Source: DAOVXM01 sp963746255
GTDB taxonomy: Bacteria; Chloroflexota; Anaerolineae; Anaerolineales; UBA4823
Reading direction: 5' to 3'
DNA: 64,000 bases
NCBI GenBank assembly: GCA_963746255.1
Contig: CAVVAJ010000009.1
Location: 1,550,001 to 1,614,000, forward strand
The notes under the pieces are model-generated. The model did no database searches. It saw nothing but the letters and a program-made list of their open reading frames with translations, and was not told where the DNA came from. Of the stretch, positions 8,990 to 16,900 are shown in pieces. Each line of letters starts with the position of its first letter. The first letter of the stretch is position 1. The translations under genes were made by a program, and so were the position numbers.

Positions 8990-9525
8990 ATGAAAGTTTC
9001 ATTTGATCTCCGAGTTAAAACGCCGTGGCAAACCTATATCCAGCTGCGATCAGAGTATTACCAAAGACTTATATCAGATCCGGAAGTGCAACGACAAAAT
9101 ACATGGGACCATAATATCCCTCTCTTGGATGAAGCGCAGCGGAGCCGCTACAAGCTTGGATTAGCTAAGATGTCTCATTGCCAGCAGACACAACTGGTTC
9201 TAGGGATATTGGATCTGCAGGGGAGGTTTGATTTCAAGTCCCCCGTGATGATGTCATCCACGGTAAACCCGATCAGAAGATTTACCAGCTGGTGGTTGGA
9301 GAGTTAGCTGTATTACCGGGTGAGTGTCTGGTTGTTGAGGATTCGCGTCCAGGAGTGCAAGCGGTTGTAGCGGCTGGTATGCTGTGTGTTGCGGTCAGCA
9401 CTCCCTTTACGAGGGAATGTTAGGATAGCAGTATTATTATCGAAGACAATTGGATTGTGGACAACCAAGCTGTTTTACCCGCCACCGTAAGCAAAGTTAT
9501 GTTTTCTAATCACCCATCTTTCTAA
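8990..9525 (+). pseudogene. Decayed HAD phosphatase (5'-truncated, frameshifted, nonsense-mutated)
   Basis: Reading from ATG 8990 gives a HAD cap and core segment (YKLGLAKMSHCQQTQLVLGIL, then QGRFDF). The frame then shifts near 9240, close to a run of five C. The continuing frame reads DDVIHGKPDQKIY and CLVVEDSRPGVQAVVAAGM, which are HAD motifs III and IV. An in-frame TAG at 9421 interrupts it before a plausible tail ending at 9525. The N-terminal catalytic DxD motif is absent: the upstream sequence belongs to the acyltransferase gene. It resembles the intact HAD gene at 7279-7965 and may be a degraded duplicate. Confidence 0.75.
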
Positions 9526-9599
9526 TGGATTGTTTACCATTCAACCCACCCCTTTGACCGAAAGCGAGGCTGGGTTGATATCATTATTTTGGGTAGCTT

Positions 9600-10151
9600 T
9601 CAAATAACCGTGCTAATATACGGCTGGTGGCATTTATCACATAGAATTTCTGCTTTTACCAAAACCGATTTCCGAATCCGGATAGCGTGAGCGGGAGAAC
9701 AATTACAATGAGCGGTCACGCAGGGGTCTCCGGGAATATCTTGCATCAGGTCATCCACCAGGACCATTGCCTTAATTAAACCGCTGTACCGGTGTATCAT
9801 CTTAGCGACCGGATCGATCTGACGCTGCCATCGCTGAATTGCTTCCGGCGCTAACACCCATTGACTGCGGTTTGCCTCTCCTGTGCGCACCGCAGTAAGC
9901 CCAAATGAACGCGCCGGCATTTTGTACCAGGGTGAGAAACGCCCGACAGATTCGGTCACCTCCATCAGCATCGCGGCAACGACCGCTTCAGCACTCTGCT
10001 GGGGGGCGGAAAGATTCGCGGACGCGAACAGCGTTTGTAGATCTGGCAGGCAGTTAGACACGTCATAGGCACTCGAAATCGCCTGCCAGGTGTTCTCCAG
10101 GGTGGCAAATAAAGCTTCAACCGGATCGAAGACTTGTTCAGAAACAGCCAC
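9600..10151 (-). CDS. Hypothetical protein with C-terminal cysteine cluster, last gene of the hdr cluster
   Basis: I do not recognise this 183-aa protein. It starts with GTG at 10151 behind GAGGAGG, a strong site. It is mostly helical without membrane segments. Its last 45 residues hold Cys and His residues arranged like a small metal site: DPCVTAHCNC, then CDKCH. It lies 143 bp downstream of hdrCB on the same strand, separated by a two-tier inverted repeat, so it may be cotranscribed at lower level. A role as an accessory or assembly protein for the Hdr complex is only a guess from position. Confidence 0.55.
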   Translation of the reverse strand: MAVSEQVFDPVEALFATLENTWQAISSAYDVSNCLPDLQTLFASANLSAPQQSAEAVVAAMLMEVTESVGRFSPWYKMPARSFGLTAVRTGEANRSQWVLAPEAIQRWQRQIDPVAKMIHRYSGLIKAMVLVDDLMQDIPGDPCVTAHCNCSPAHAIRIRKSVLVKAEILCDKCHQPYISTVI

Positions 10152-10183
10152 TTTTTGACCTCCTCAATCGCAATCTAGTGGAG

Positions 10184-10277
10184 GATGGTCTTGATGTTTC
10201 TCCTGTCCCTTGGTAGAAGATAATGGGATCCGATCGCTTTCCATAAAAACAGGATCTACCAATACTTTCTGACCATC
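10184..10277. repeat. Two-tier inverted repeat between hdrCB and the hypothetical gene
   Basis: Two perfect nested inverted repeats are present: GATGGTC (10184-10190) with GACCATC (10271-10277), and inside them TTGGTAGA (10210-10217) with TCTACCAA (10255-10262). The transcribed RNA could fold into a long stem. It may be a processing or partial termination site, but there is no long U-run. Confidence 0.5.
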
Positions 10278-10294
10278 AAAGCAGATAGAAGAAT

Positions 10295-11722
10295 TCACAT
10301 TGTCTCCATTATTCCTTTGGCGTGTAGCAGCGTTCTTGGGTCGATAATGTTTTTGTGCAGGGCAGCTGCTTTTTCCGGCAGCCCCAATGCGATCGCTAGT
10401 AATTGGGTGAAATACATAACGGGCATAGGTTCATCGAGTCCCATCTGGATCTGACGGGCATCTAGGTTTGCATGACAAAGTGGGCAGGCGACAGTGATCA
10501 CATCTGCACCACTTTGCTGGGCATGCTTGATAATCTCGCTGCTTAACTGCAGTACGATATCCGGCCGACTGAGCGAATGCGCAGCCCCACAGCAGGTCGT
10601 TTTGTAGGACCAATCCAGTACTTCTGCTCCTAGTGCGCGCATCAGCTCGTCCATGTCAGTCGGGTTCTCGGGATGCATTGCACCGGTAACCTCTGGGGGG
10701 CGGGTAAGCAGACAGCCATAGTAGCAAACTATTCGCAAACCAAACAGCGGTTTTATTACACGATCAGTAAGCTTTTCAGTACCGATATGTTCAAACAACA
10801 TCTCCGCCAAGGTACTCACTTTCACCTGATCCTGATACTTGTAACCGAGTTCCTCATCCACCCAGGTTTTCTGCTCCTGATCGGTTCGGATTTCTAACAA
10901 CGAAGCTTTGTGGCGGTTGAAGCAGGCGGCACAGGGCATAGTGACTTCTTTGAAACCGCTCTGTTCGATCAGCGCCAGGTTTTCCATAGGTAGGCGAAGG
11001 CCGATTTCCGGGTCTGCGCGGTGGGCTGCGCTGCTTCCGCAGCATACCCAACCCCGCGGCTCGATCAATTCCAGGTCCAGTGCTTCACAGATTGCTTTGG
11101 TTGAGGTATTAAATTCCGGCGCAGTTGAATGTAGCGAACAACCCGGGTAGTATGCAACAGCTTCGGCAGCGTTTGGTATTGGTTTTGCCTTACGTGGAGG
11201 TCGAGTAGGGCTGGGCAAGAACGCCACTTTCATCTTCTTCAACATTACGGTATAAAGATCAAGATCATCAAGCAAGGATTTTGGCTTGTGGAGTATCATC
11301 TCTGCCATTAACCCTGGCTCATATGCGCGACCCCAGAACCGTAATTCACGCAGGAAAGCATTATTGAAATTATTTACTTCAGGGACTTGCGGTTTATAGC
11401 CGCGAGCTAAGGCTTCACGTGTCAGGAACTCCATAATACCGGTAATATCAATCCCCTGCGGACAGCGCGTAGTGCACGTCTGGCAGGAAGCGCACAGCCA
11501 GGGAGTCTGCAATTCAAGAGCGATATCTTCCTGCCCTAACTGCAGTGCTCGCATAACCTGGTTTGGCTGCCAATCGAAAAATTCTGCGATCGGACAGCCG
11601 CTCGTGCATTTCACACACTGGTAACATAAATAGACGTTCTCACCAATGTCCTGAATAATGCGCTGGGCTAGATTTGAGCTGATGGTATGTGTTTCCATGT
11701 GTTTCGCTTGGGTATTTTCCAT
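10295..11722 (-). CDS. hdrCB: Heterodisulfide reductase-like HdrC-HdrB fusion
   Basis: This 475-aa protein joins HdrC and HdrB. The HdrC part (residues 1-110) has two [4Fe-4S] motifs, CYQCVKCTSGCP (33-43) and CASCQTCTTRCP (77-87). The HdrB part carries two CCG domains, recognisable by GCSLHSTAPEF, CCGSSAAHR and CAACFNRH in the first, and CCGAAHSLSRP and CPLCHANL in the second; these bind the unusual noncubane clusters in methanogen HdrB. A bacterium should lack CoM-S-S-CoB, so the true acceptor is probably another site in the complex. AGGAG precedes the ATG, and the gene begins 10 bp after metF. The fusion replaces the separate hdrB and hdrC of Moorella. Confidence 0.88.
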   Translation of the reverse strand: MENTQAKHMETHTISSNLAQRIIQDIGENVYLCYQCVKCTSGCPIAEFFDWQPNQVMRALQLGQEDIALELQTPWLCASCQTCTTRCPQGIDITGIMEFLTREALARGYKPQVPEVNNFNNAFLRELRFWGRAYEPGLMAEMILHKPKSLLDDLDLYTVMLKKMKVAFLPSPTRPPRKAKPIPNAAEAVAYYPGCSLHSTAPEFNTSTKAICEALDLELIEPRGWVCCGSSAAHRADPEIGLRLPMENLALIEQSGFKEVTMPCAACFNRHKASLLEIRTDQEQKTWVDEELGYKYQDQVKVSTLAEMLFEHIGTEKLTDRVIKPLFGLRIVCYYGCLLTRPPEVTGAMHPENPTDMDELMRALGAEVLDWSYKTTCCGAAHSLSRPDIVLQLSSEIIKHAQQSGADVITVACPLCHANLDARQIQMGLDEPMPVMYFTQLLAIALGLPEKAAALHKNIIDPRTLLHAKGIMETM

Positions 11723-11732
11723 ATGGGTGCTC

Positions 11733-12764
11733 CTATGCTACCGCAGCTGGCTGCTCAACTGTAGGGCGCGGATATAACCCTGCCCCCTCAACGATGGGTT
11801 TCACGGCTTCTTCCCACTCAATAGCCATGATGTGCACGCCAGAAACCCCTTCGATATTCTGTAATTGTCGGATGAGGTCGATACATATCTGGATGCCGGT
11901 TTCTTTCCAGGCCTTTGTGCGCGCTTGCTTATCTTCTTTGGTTAGATCATCTTTACTCTTGCTCGCCCACGGACTGCCGGCATCGGTCATTTGTGAGATG
12001 ATCTCATCTGGAACCAGGATGCCTGGGACGTTGTTCTTCATGTAGCGTGCCATACCTGGGCTTTTCAACGGTCCAACTCCCGCCAGTATATAGGTTTGTT
12101 TGTGCAGATCCAGATCTCTAACCTTTTCCATATATCTCTCGAAAGCCGGGATGTCGTAGACAAGTTGGGTTTGGATGAAGTTCGCACCCGCTTTGACCTT
12201 CTTCGCCAGACGGTAGGGGCGAAAATCGATTGGATCTGCGAACGGGGCTGCCGCAGCGCCAACGAAAAAGCGCGGTTCAATCCCTTTAAATTTATCGCCG
12301 CATTGGAAGATGCACTCATCTCGCATTGCCGATACCATGCTAACCAACTGCACCGAATCGATATCGAACACGTTTTTAGCATCTGGATGATTGCCGAATG
12401 TTTGGTGATCCCCTGTCAGGCACAATAGGTTGCGCATACCCAGTGCATATGCTCCGAGCAAATCGCTTTGTATCGCCAGGCGGTTGCGATCTCGGCAGGT
12501 CATTTGGATAACGGGTTCTAAACCTTCCTGAACTACGATTGTCCCTGCTCCGATGCTGGACATGCGCACGATAGCAGTTTGGTTGTCGGTGATATTTACT
12601 GCATCGACATATCCACGTAGAAGAGCGGCTTTTTCCTTAATCACGTTTGTTTCAGCGCTTTGAGGTGGGCCAAGCTCACCAGTCACTGCAAATTGACCAG
12701 CGGACAGTATTTTCTCAAGGTTCGATCCCGACAGGTAGCCGTTATTTCTTGGGTTTTCTGTCAT
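11733..12764 (-). CDS. metF: Methylenetetrahydrofolate reductase MetF
   Basis: A FAD-dependent TIM-barrel enzyme reducing methylene-THF to methyl-THF. Family marks include TGELGPPQ at the N-terminus, LLCLTGDH, FFVGAAAAPF and ANFIQTQLVYD. At 343 aa it is longer than E. coli MetF (about 296), with an insert near residues 265-285 (SKSKDDLTKEDKQ) and a C-terminal extension. It starts three bases after the metV stop. Together with metV it forms the MetFV core known from acetogens, where electrons come through MetV and associated Hdr proteins rather than by direct NAD(P)H binding. It belongs to the methyl branch of the Wood-Ljungdahl pathway. Confidence 0.92.
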   Translation of the reverse strand: MTENPRNNGYLSGSNLEKILSAGQFAVTGELGPPQSAETNVIKEKAALLRGYVDAVNITDNQTAIVRMSSIGAGTIVVQEGLEPVIQMTCRDRNRLAIQSDLLGAYALGMRNLLCLTGDHQTFGNHPDAKNVFDIDSVQLVSMVSAMRDECIFQCGDKFKGIEPRFFVGAAAAPFADPIDFRPYRLAKKVKAGANFIQTQLVYDIPAFERYMEKVRDLDLHKQTYILAGVGPLKSPGMARYMKNNVPGILVPDEIISQMTDAGSPWASKSKDDLTKEDKQARTKAWKETGIQICIDLIRQLQNIEGVSGVHIMAIEWEEAVKPIVEGAGLYPRPTVEQPAAVA

Positions 12765-12767
12765 TGC

Positions 12768-13451
12768 TCACTCCTCCTCGGGCACTAATCGAAGATCTTC
12801 ACGGATGATTTTACGCGGTCCACCATCGCGTGAAGTACGCCAATTTTTTGGAGGCTGTAACTCGAGAAGTAGATCCAGTCTATTGTTGCTGCTCAGACGG
12901 TCATAGATTAGCTGCCAAGCACAATCGGTGTCTGGATTTATCTCGCAGTGTCCAGCTTCTGACCCCCCACAGGGGCCATTCAGCAAGGATTTTGAGCAGC
13001 GGGCGATTGGACAAATACCACCAGTCAAGCCCAGCACACAATCACCACATGCCGCACATCTCTCAGCCCATACCCCCTGCTCTAAAGGTATGCCGAGAAA
13101 GGTAGTATTAAGCCCAGGCACTACCCATGTATCAGGGTAATGCTCTGCGATTGCTTGGACTCCGATACCGCAGCCCAGTGAAAGTAGGATATCGGCTTCT
13201 TTTACCTGGTCTGCGATTTGATCTAGATACTCCCATTCGCACTGGCGTTGAACCGTTACATCGCTGACGTTACGGCCATTGCCATCTAGTTTGGTTGCCA
13301 TACGCAGCGATGCGGAGGTGATTGCGGCTTCGCGTGATCCACCCGCAAAGCAGACAGTGACACATGTCCCGCAGCCAACTACCAGCACATTATCGGCACC
13401 TCCAATTAAGGTTTTTAGTTCGTTGAGTGGTTTTTGTTCGGCAACTATCAT
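12768..13451 (-). CDS. metV: MetV, iron-sulfur/zinc partner of methylenetetrahydrofolate reductase
   Basis: This 227-aa protein matches the MetF partner family (methylene-THF reductase C-terminal-like). Cysteines are arranged as VVGCGTCVTVC near the N-terminus, LGCGIG in the middle, CAACGDCVLGLTGGICPIARC, then NGPCGGSEAGHCE. In acetogens MetV carries Fe-S clusters and passes electrons to MetF. CAGGAGG lies seven bases before the ATG. The gene follows the Sec-containing mvhD by about 30 bp, which supports a physical MetFV-MvhD-Hdr complex. Confidence 0.88.
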   Translation of the reverse strand: MIVAEQKPLNELKTLIGGADNVLVVGCGTCVTVCFAGGSREAAITSASLRMATKLDGNGRNVSDVTVQRQCEWEYLDQIADQVKEADILLSLGCGIGVQAIAEHYPDTWVVPGLNTTFLGIPLEQGVWAERCAACGDCVLGLTGGICPIARCSKSLLNGPCGGSEAGHCEINPDTDCAWQLIYDRLSSNNRLDLLLELQPPKNWRTSRDGGPRKIIREDLRLVPEEE

Positions 13452-13483
13452 TAAACTACCTCCTGGGCGATCGATAATTCTAG

Positions 13484-13978
13484 CTAACCAGTTTTATTAG
13501 TAATATCGGTCATCTTTTCATCAGCTCCAACGTCTTGCTTTTCTGCATTCTGGCTTGGTAGTACACCCTTAAGCGGGTTAGGTCCCATTTGGATAATTTC
13601 GTCAGTAAATTCCGTTGCAGAAATGGCAAATTGCCCTCCCATCGCAGACGATAGGTTGATCATCTGGACACGGCGGCCATCCAATCCGATTTCGTCCATA
13701 ATCTTCCGTGCATATTTCACTCTCCGGCGGGCGTTGATATTACCTTCCAGGTAATGACAGTCACCCTCCAGTCAACCTGCGACCATGACACCATCCGCTC
13801 CATCTTCAAAGGCGCGTAAGACGTAGAGCACATCCAGTTTCCCAGAACAAGGTAATTCGATAACTTTGATGGCTGGTGGGTACTCGAGACGCATTGAGCC
13901 CGCCAGGTCTGCGGCGGCATAAGCACAATAATGGCAGCAAAAGGCGATAATTTCTGGATGGTACGGTTCCCCAGTCAT
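13484..13978 (-). CDS. mvhD2: MvhD-type iron-sulfur protein, predicted selenoprotein (in-frame UGA)
   Basis: MvhD links electron donors to HdrA through a [2Fe-2S] cluster. Reading from ATG 13978 gives FCCHYCAYAAADLAG, LPCSGKLDV and DGVMVAG, then TGA at 13774-13772. The same frame continues with LEGDCHYLEGNINARRRV and runs to 13484, giving 164 residues including the UGA position, a normal MvhD length. In the paralogue at 18639-19145 the aligned motif is ACPIGNCHHVRGN, with Cys at the UGA position. A hairpin lies 16 bases after the UGA. Selenocysteine is known in archaeal VhuD, which is homologous. The start overlaps the hdrA-2 stop as ATGA. A nonsense mutation is possible but unlikely given intact sequence on both sides. 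Confidence 0.85.
13739..13774 (-). promoter_or_regulatory. Selenocysteine UGA codon and candidate SECIS hairpin
   Basis: On the coding strand UGA (13774-13772) is followed after 16 bases by a perfect 6-bp stem, ATTACC with GGTAAT (13755-13739), closing a five-base loop UGGAA. The distance from UGA to the loop is 22 bases and the loop has G at its second position, as expected for bacterial SECIS elements inside the coding region. No selA, selB, selC or selD is in this window. Confidence 0.7.
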
Positions 13979-16900
13979 AGCGGCTCCCGAAGTGAAGTTG
14001 TGATGCTTTCCAGGGGTACAAAGCTGATCTCCGACATACTTCTCCCAAACAAGGCATCCAACTTGGTGAGAGTTTGTCGATCGGTCGAGTGATTAAGTTG
14101 GATAGCTTGTGCCGGGCATTCTGAAGCGCAAGTACCACAGCCATGACAGATAGCTGCTTCAATATAGGCCGCTCCCAAGATGCCGCCCACACCGCTTTCC
14201 GTACTGATTATCCGGGGAACTTCATAAGGACAAATACGCACACAAGTTAAGCAGCCAACACATTTAAGCGGATCGACTTGCGCAACACGGGCATTGGTGA
14301 GGATAGTTTTTTGTGAGAGAATTCTAGCAGCACGAGATGCTGCCGCCTGCGCCTGGGCGATAGATTCATCCAGGAATTTCGGATAGTGAGCAACGCCTGC
14401 CATGAAGATGCCTTCAGCGGCGAAATCCACTGGGCGCAGCTTGACATGGGCCTCCAGGAAAAAGCCGTCCATATCGGTCGACAGTTTTAACAGGCTGGCT
14501 AGCTCCTTGGTGCCTGGAGCAGGGACTACTGGTGTGCTGAGCACAATCATTTCAGGCTGCAAGAGAAGCTCTCTTCCCAGTATTGGTTCCCAGCAGTGGA
14601 CTTGTAGCCCGGATTGCTGATTCGGGGCGCTGGTTACCTCCGGCTTTCGGTCGAATTCATATTGGATAAAGCGAATCCCCTTCCGGCGGGCTTCGCTGTA
14701 AAGGCGCTCTTTAAAGCCATAAGTACGGATATCTCTATAGATTAAGGTGATCTCGGCCTGCGGATTTAGCTCTTTGAGTTTCAGAGCATTCTTTAGAGCG
14801 GTTGAACAACATATACGGCTGCAGTACTTTTCAGCCGGACCAATGCACTGGATCATCACGACCGAGTGCGGTAGATGCCCGTTATTCCGAGAGTTCGCCA
14901 GCCGGTCTTCGAATTCCAGCTGGGTTAATATGCGCGGGTCTTGGCCGTAGTTATATTCATCTCCTTTGTACTCCACACCCCCGGTAGCGATGATGGATGC
15001 GCCATGTTTTATCTGCAGCATAATCCCATTCTCTGCGACCGTCGTAGTGAAGTTGCCTTTAAAGCCGGATGTCTTAACTAATTCGGTGTTCAGGTAGACT
15101 TGGATAGAGGAGGTGTGGTGTACCTTATCCATAATCTCTGCTAGGTAGTGCTCGGGAGACCAGTCTTGGGGCTCTCGGTTGCTATGATAATCGGGAACTA
15201 GGTAGCGCAAATTCCGTAAGTTGCCGCCAAGCTGGGACTCGCGTTCTATCAGATGTACGGGGTAGCCTTGTCCTGCTAGGTTCAGTGCGGCAGTCATGCC
15301 CGCAGCACCGCCACCGATGATTAACGCTGCGTTGTTCACCGGTACCTCGGTAGTTCTCAACGGCTTGAGTTCGATCGCACGCGCAATAGCCATGCGGGTT
15401 AGCTGCTTGGCTTTGTTCGTTGCCTGCGCCCATTCGCTAGAATGCACCCAAGAACACTGGTTGCGGATATTCGCCATTTCAAACATGTGAGGGTTGAGAC
15501 CTGCGGCGCGGACGGCATCTTGAAAGAGCGGTTCGTGGGTCAGCGGAGTACAGGAAGCAACGACAACCCGGTTGAGCGATTTCGATTTGACTTCTTCGAT
15601 AATATGCACTATCGTATCTTGTGAACACGTGTAGAGGTTGTCTTCTGCGTGGACGACACCAGGAAGTGAACTGGCGAATTCAGCCACCTCAGGGACGTCC
15701 AGGTATCCTCCGATGTTCGTTCCGCAGTGGCAAACGAATACGCCGATACGCGCTTCTTCATCGTTGATATCGCGCTCTGGTGGATATTCCAAGACTTTTG
15801 CTAGGGTGTGCCTAGACGGTGCGAGCAGTCGAGCGGCATTAGCTGCGGCACCGCTAGCTTCGATCACTGTTTCAGGAATGTCTTTCGGTTCCCGAAACGG
15901 ACCGGCAGCGTAGATTCCAGGGCGGCTGGTTTGCAGCGGATCGAAAAGTGTTGTATGGCAGAACCCATAAGAATCGAGTTCTACGCCTAATCTCAGCCCG
16001 AGCTGTCTGACAGATTCGGATATTTCCATACCCACTGACAAGACCACCAGGTCAAATTCCTTTTCCTGGATTCGTTCCCGGCCATCAAAAGGGGCTGCAA
16101 AACGAACTCTCAAATTTTTTGTATCCGGATCCTCTTTTATGTCACTGAGCCTGCAGCGAGTATATTCAATCCCGTACTTATGCTGGGCGCGGTGGTAATA
16201 TTCTTCATAGCCCTTACTGTACGCCCGCGTATCCATAAAGAACACTTGACATTCGACTCTCCCATCCCCACTACCGTAACGGGCTTCTGCATGGGCATGC
16301 TCGATGGTCATGATAGCTTCTTTCGCAGCATACATACAGCATACCGAAGAACAGTAATCATGACTCTGGTCGCGGCTGCCAACACACTGTAGAAAAGCTA
16401 TCCGGCGAGGGCTGCCATCATCCGATGGGCGCTGGACGTGTCCGCTAGTGGGACCACTAGCGGAAAGCATGCGTTCGTACTGCAGTGCCGTCACTACATT
16501 TGGATAGCGCCCCAACCCATATTCCTGCGAGAGATGCGCATTGTAGATTTGATAACCGGGAGCGAGAATTACGGCACCGACATTGATCTCCAGGTGTTTT
16601 TCGACATCATCGTGGTCAATCGCACTTCTGCCGCAAGCGAAGACACACGACATACATTCTGAACAGATCCCGCAAGCCAGACAGCGCGCTGCTTCAGCCT
16701 GAGCGCTTTTGTCGTCGTACCCCCCCTCAACCTCAGAAAAATTGTCGATACGCTTCTCAACGGGCAGCTCTGGTAAAGGAACCCGACCCTGATGTGTTAC
16801 TTCGCCTTGTTCGATGCGAGTGTCAATCTCTCTCTGGGTAAACTTAACGACCGGGAGTTCTGGTTCGGGTGGCGGTTCAAGGGGTTCACCACGCAGGTAG

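Noticed and set aside
9421..9423. TAG in the HAD remnant as pyrrolysine or read-through
   Set aside because: The same gene also has a frameshift and lacks its catalytic N-terminus, so decay is the simpler explanation.
13772..13774. UGA inside mvhD-2 as an ordinary nonsense mutation making a pseudogene
   Set aside because: Both flanks stay in one frame with conserved residues, the UGA aligns with a catalytic-type Cys in the paralogue, and a SECIS-like hairpin follows. A mutation cannot be excluded without genome-wide Sec genes.
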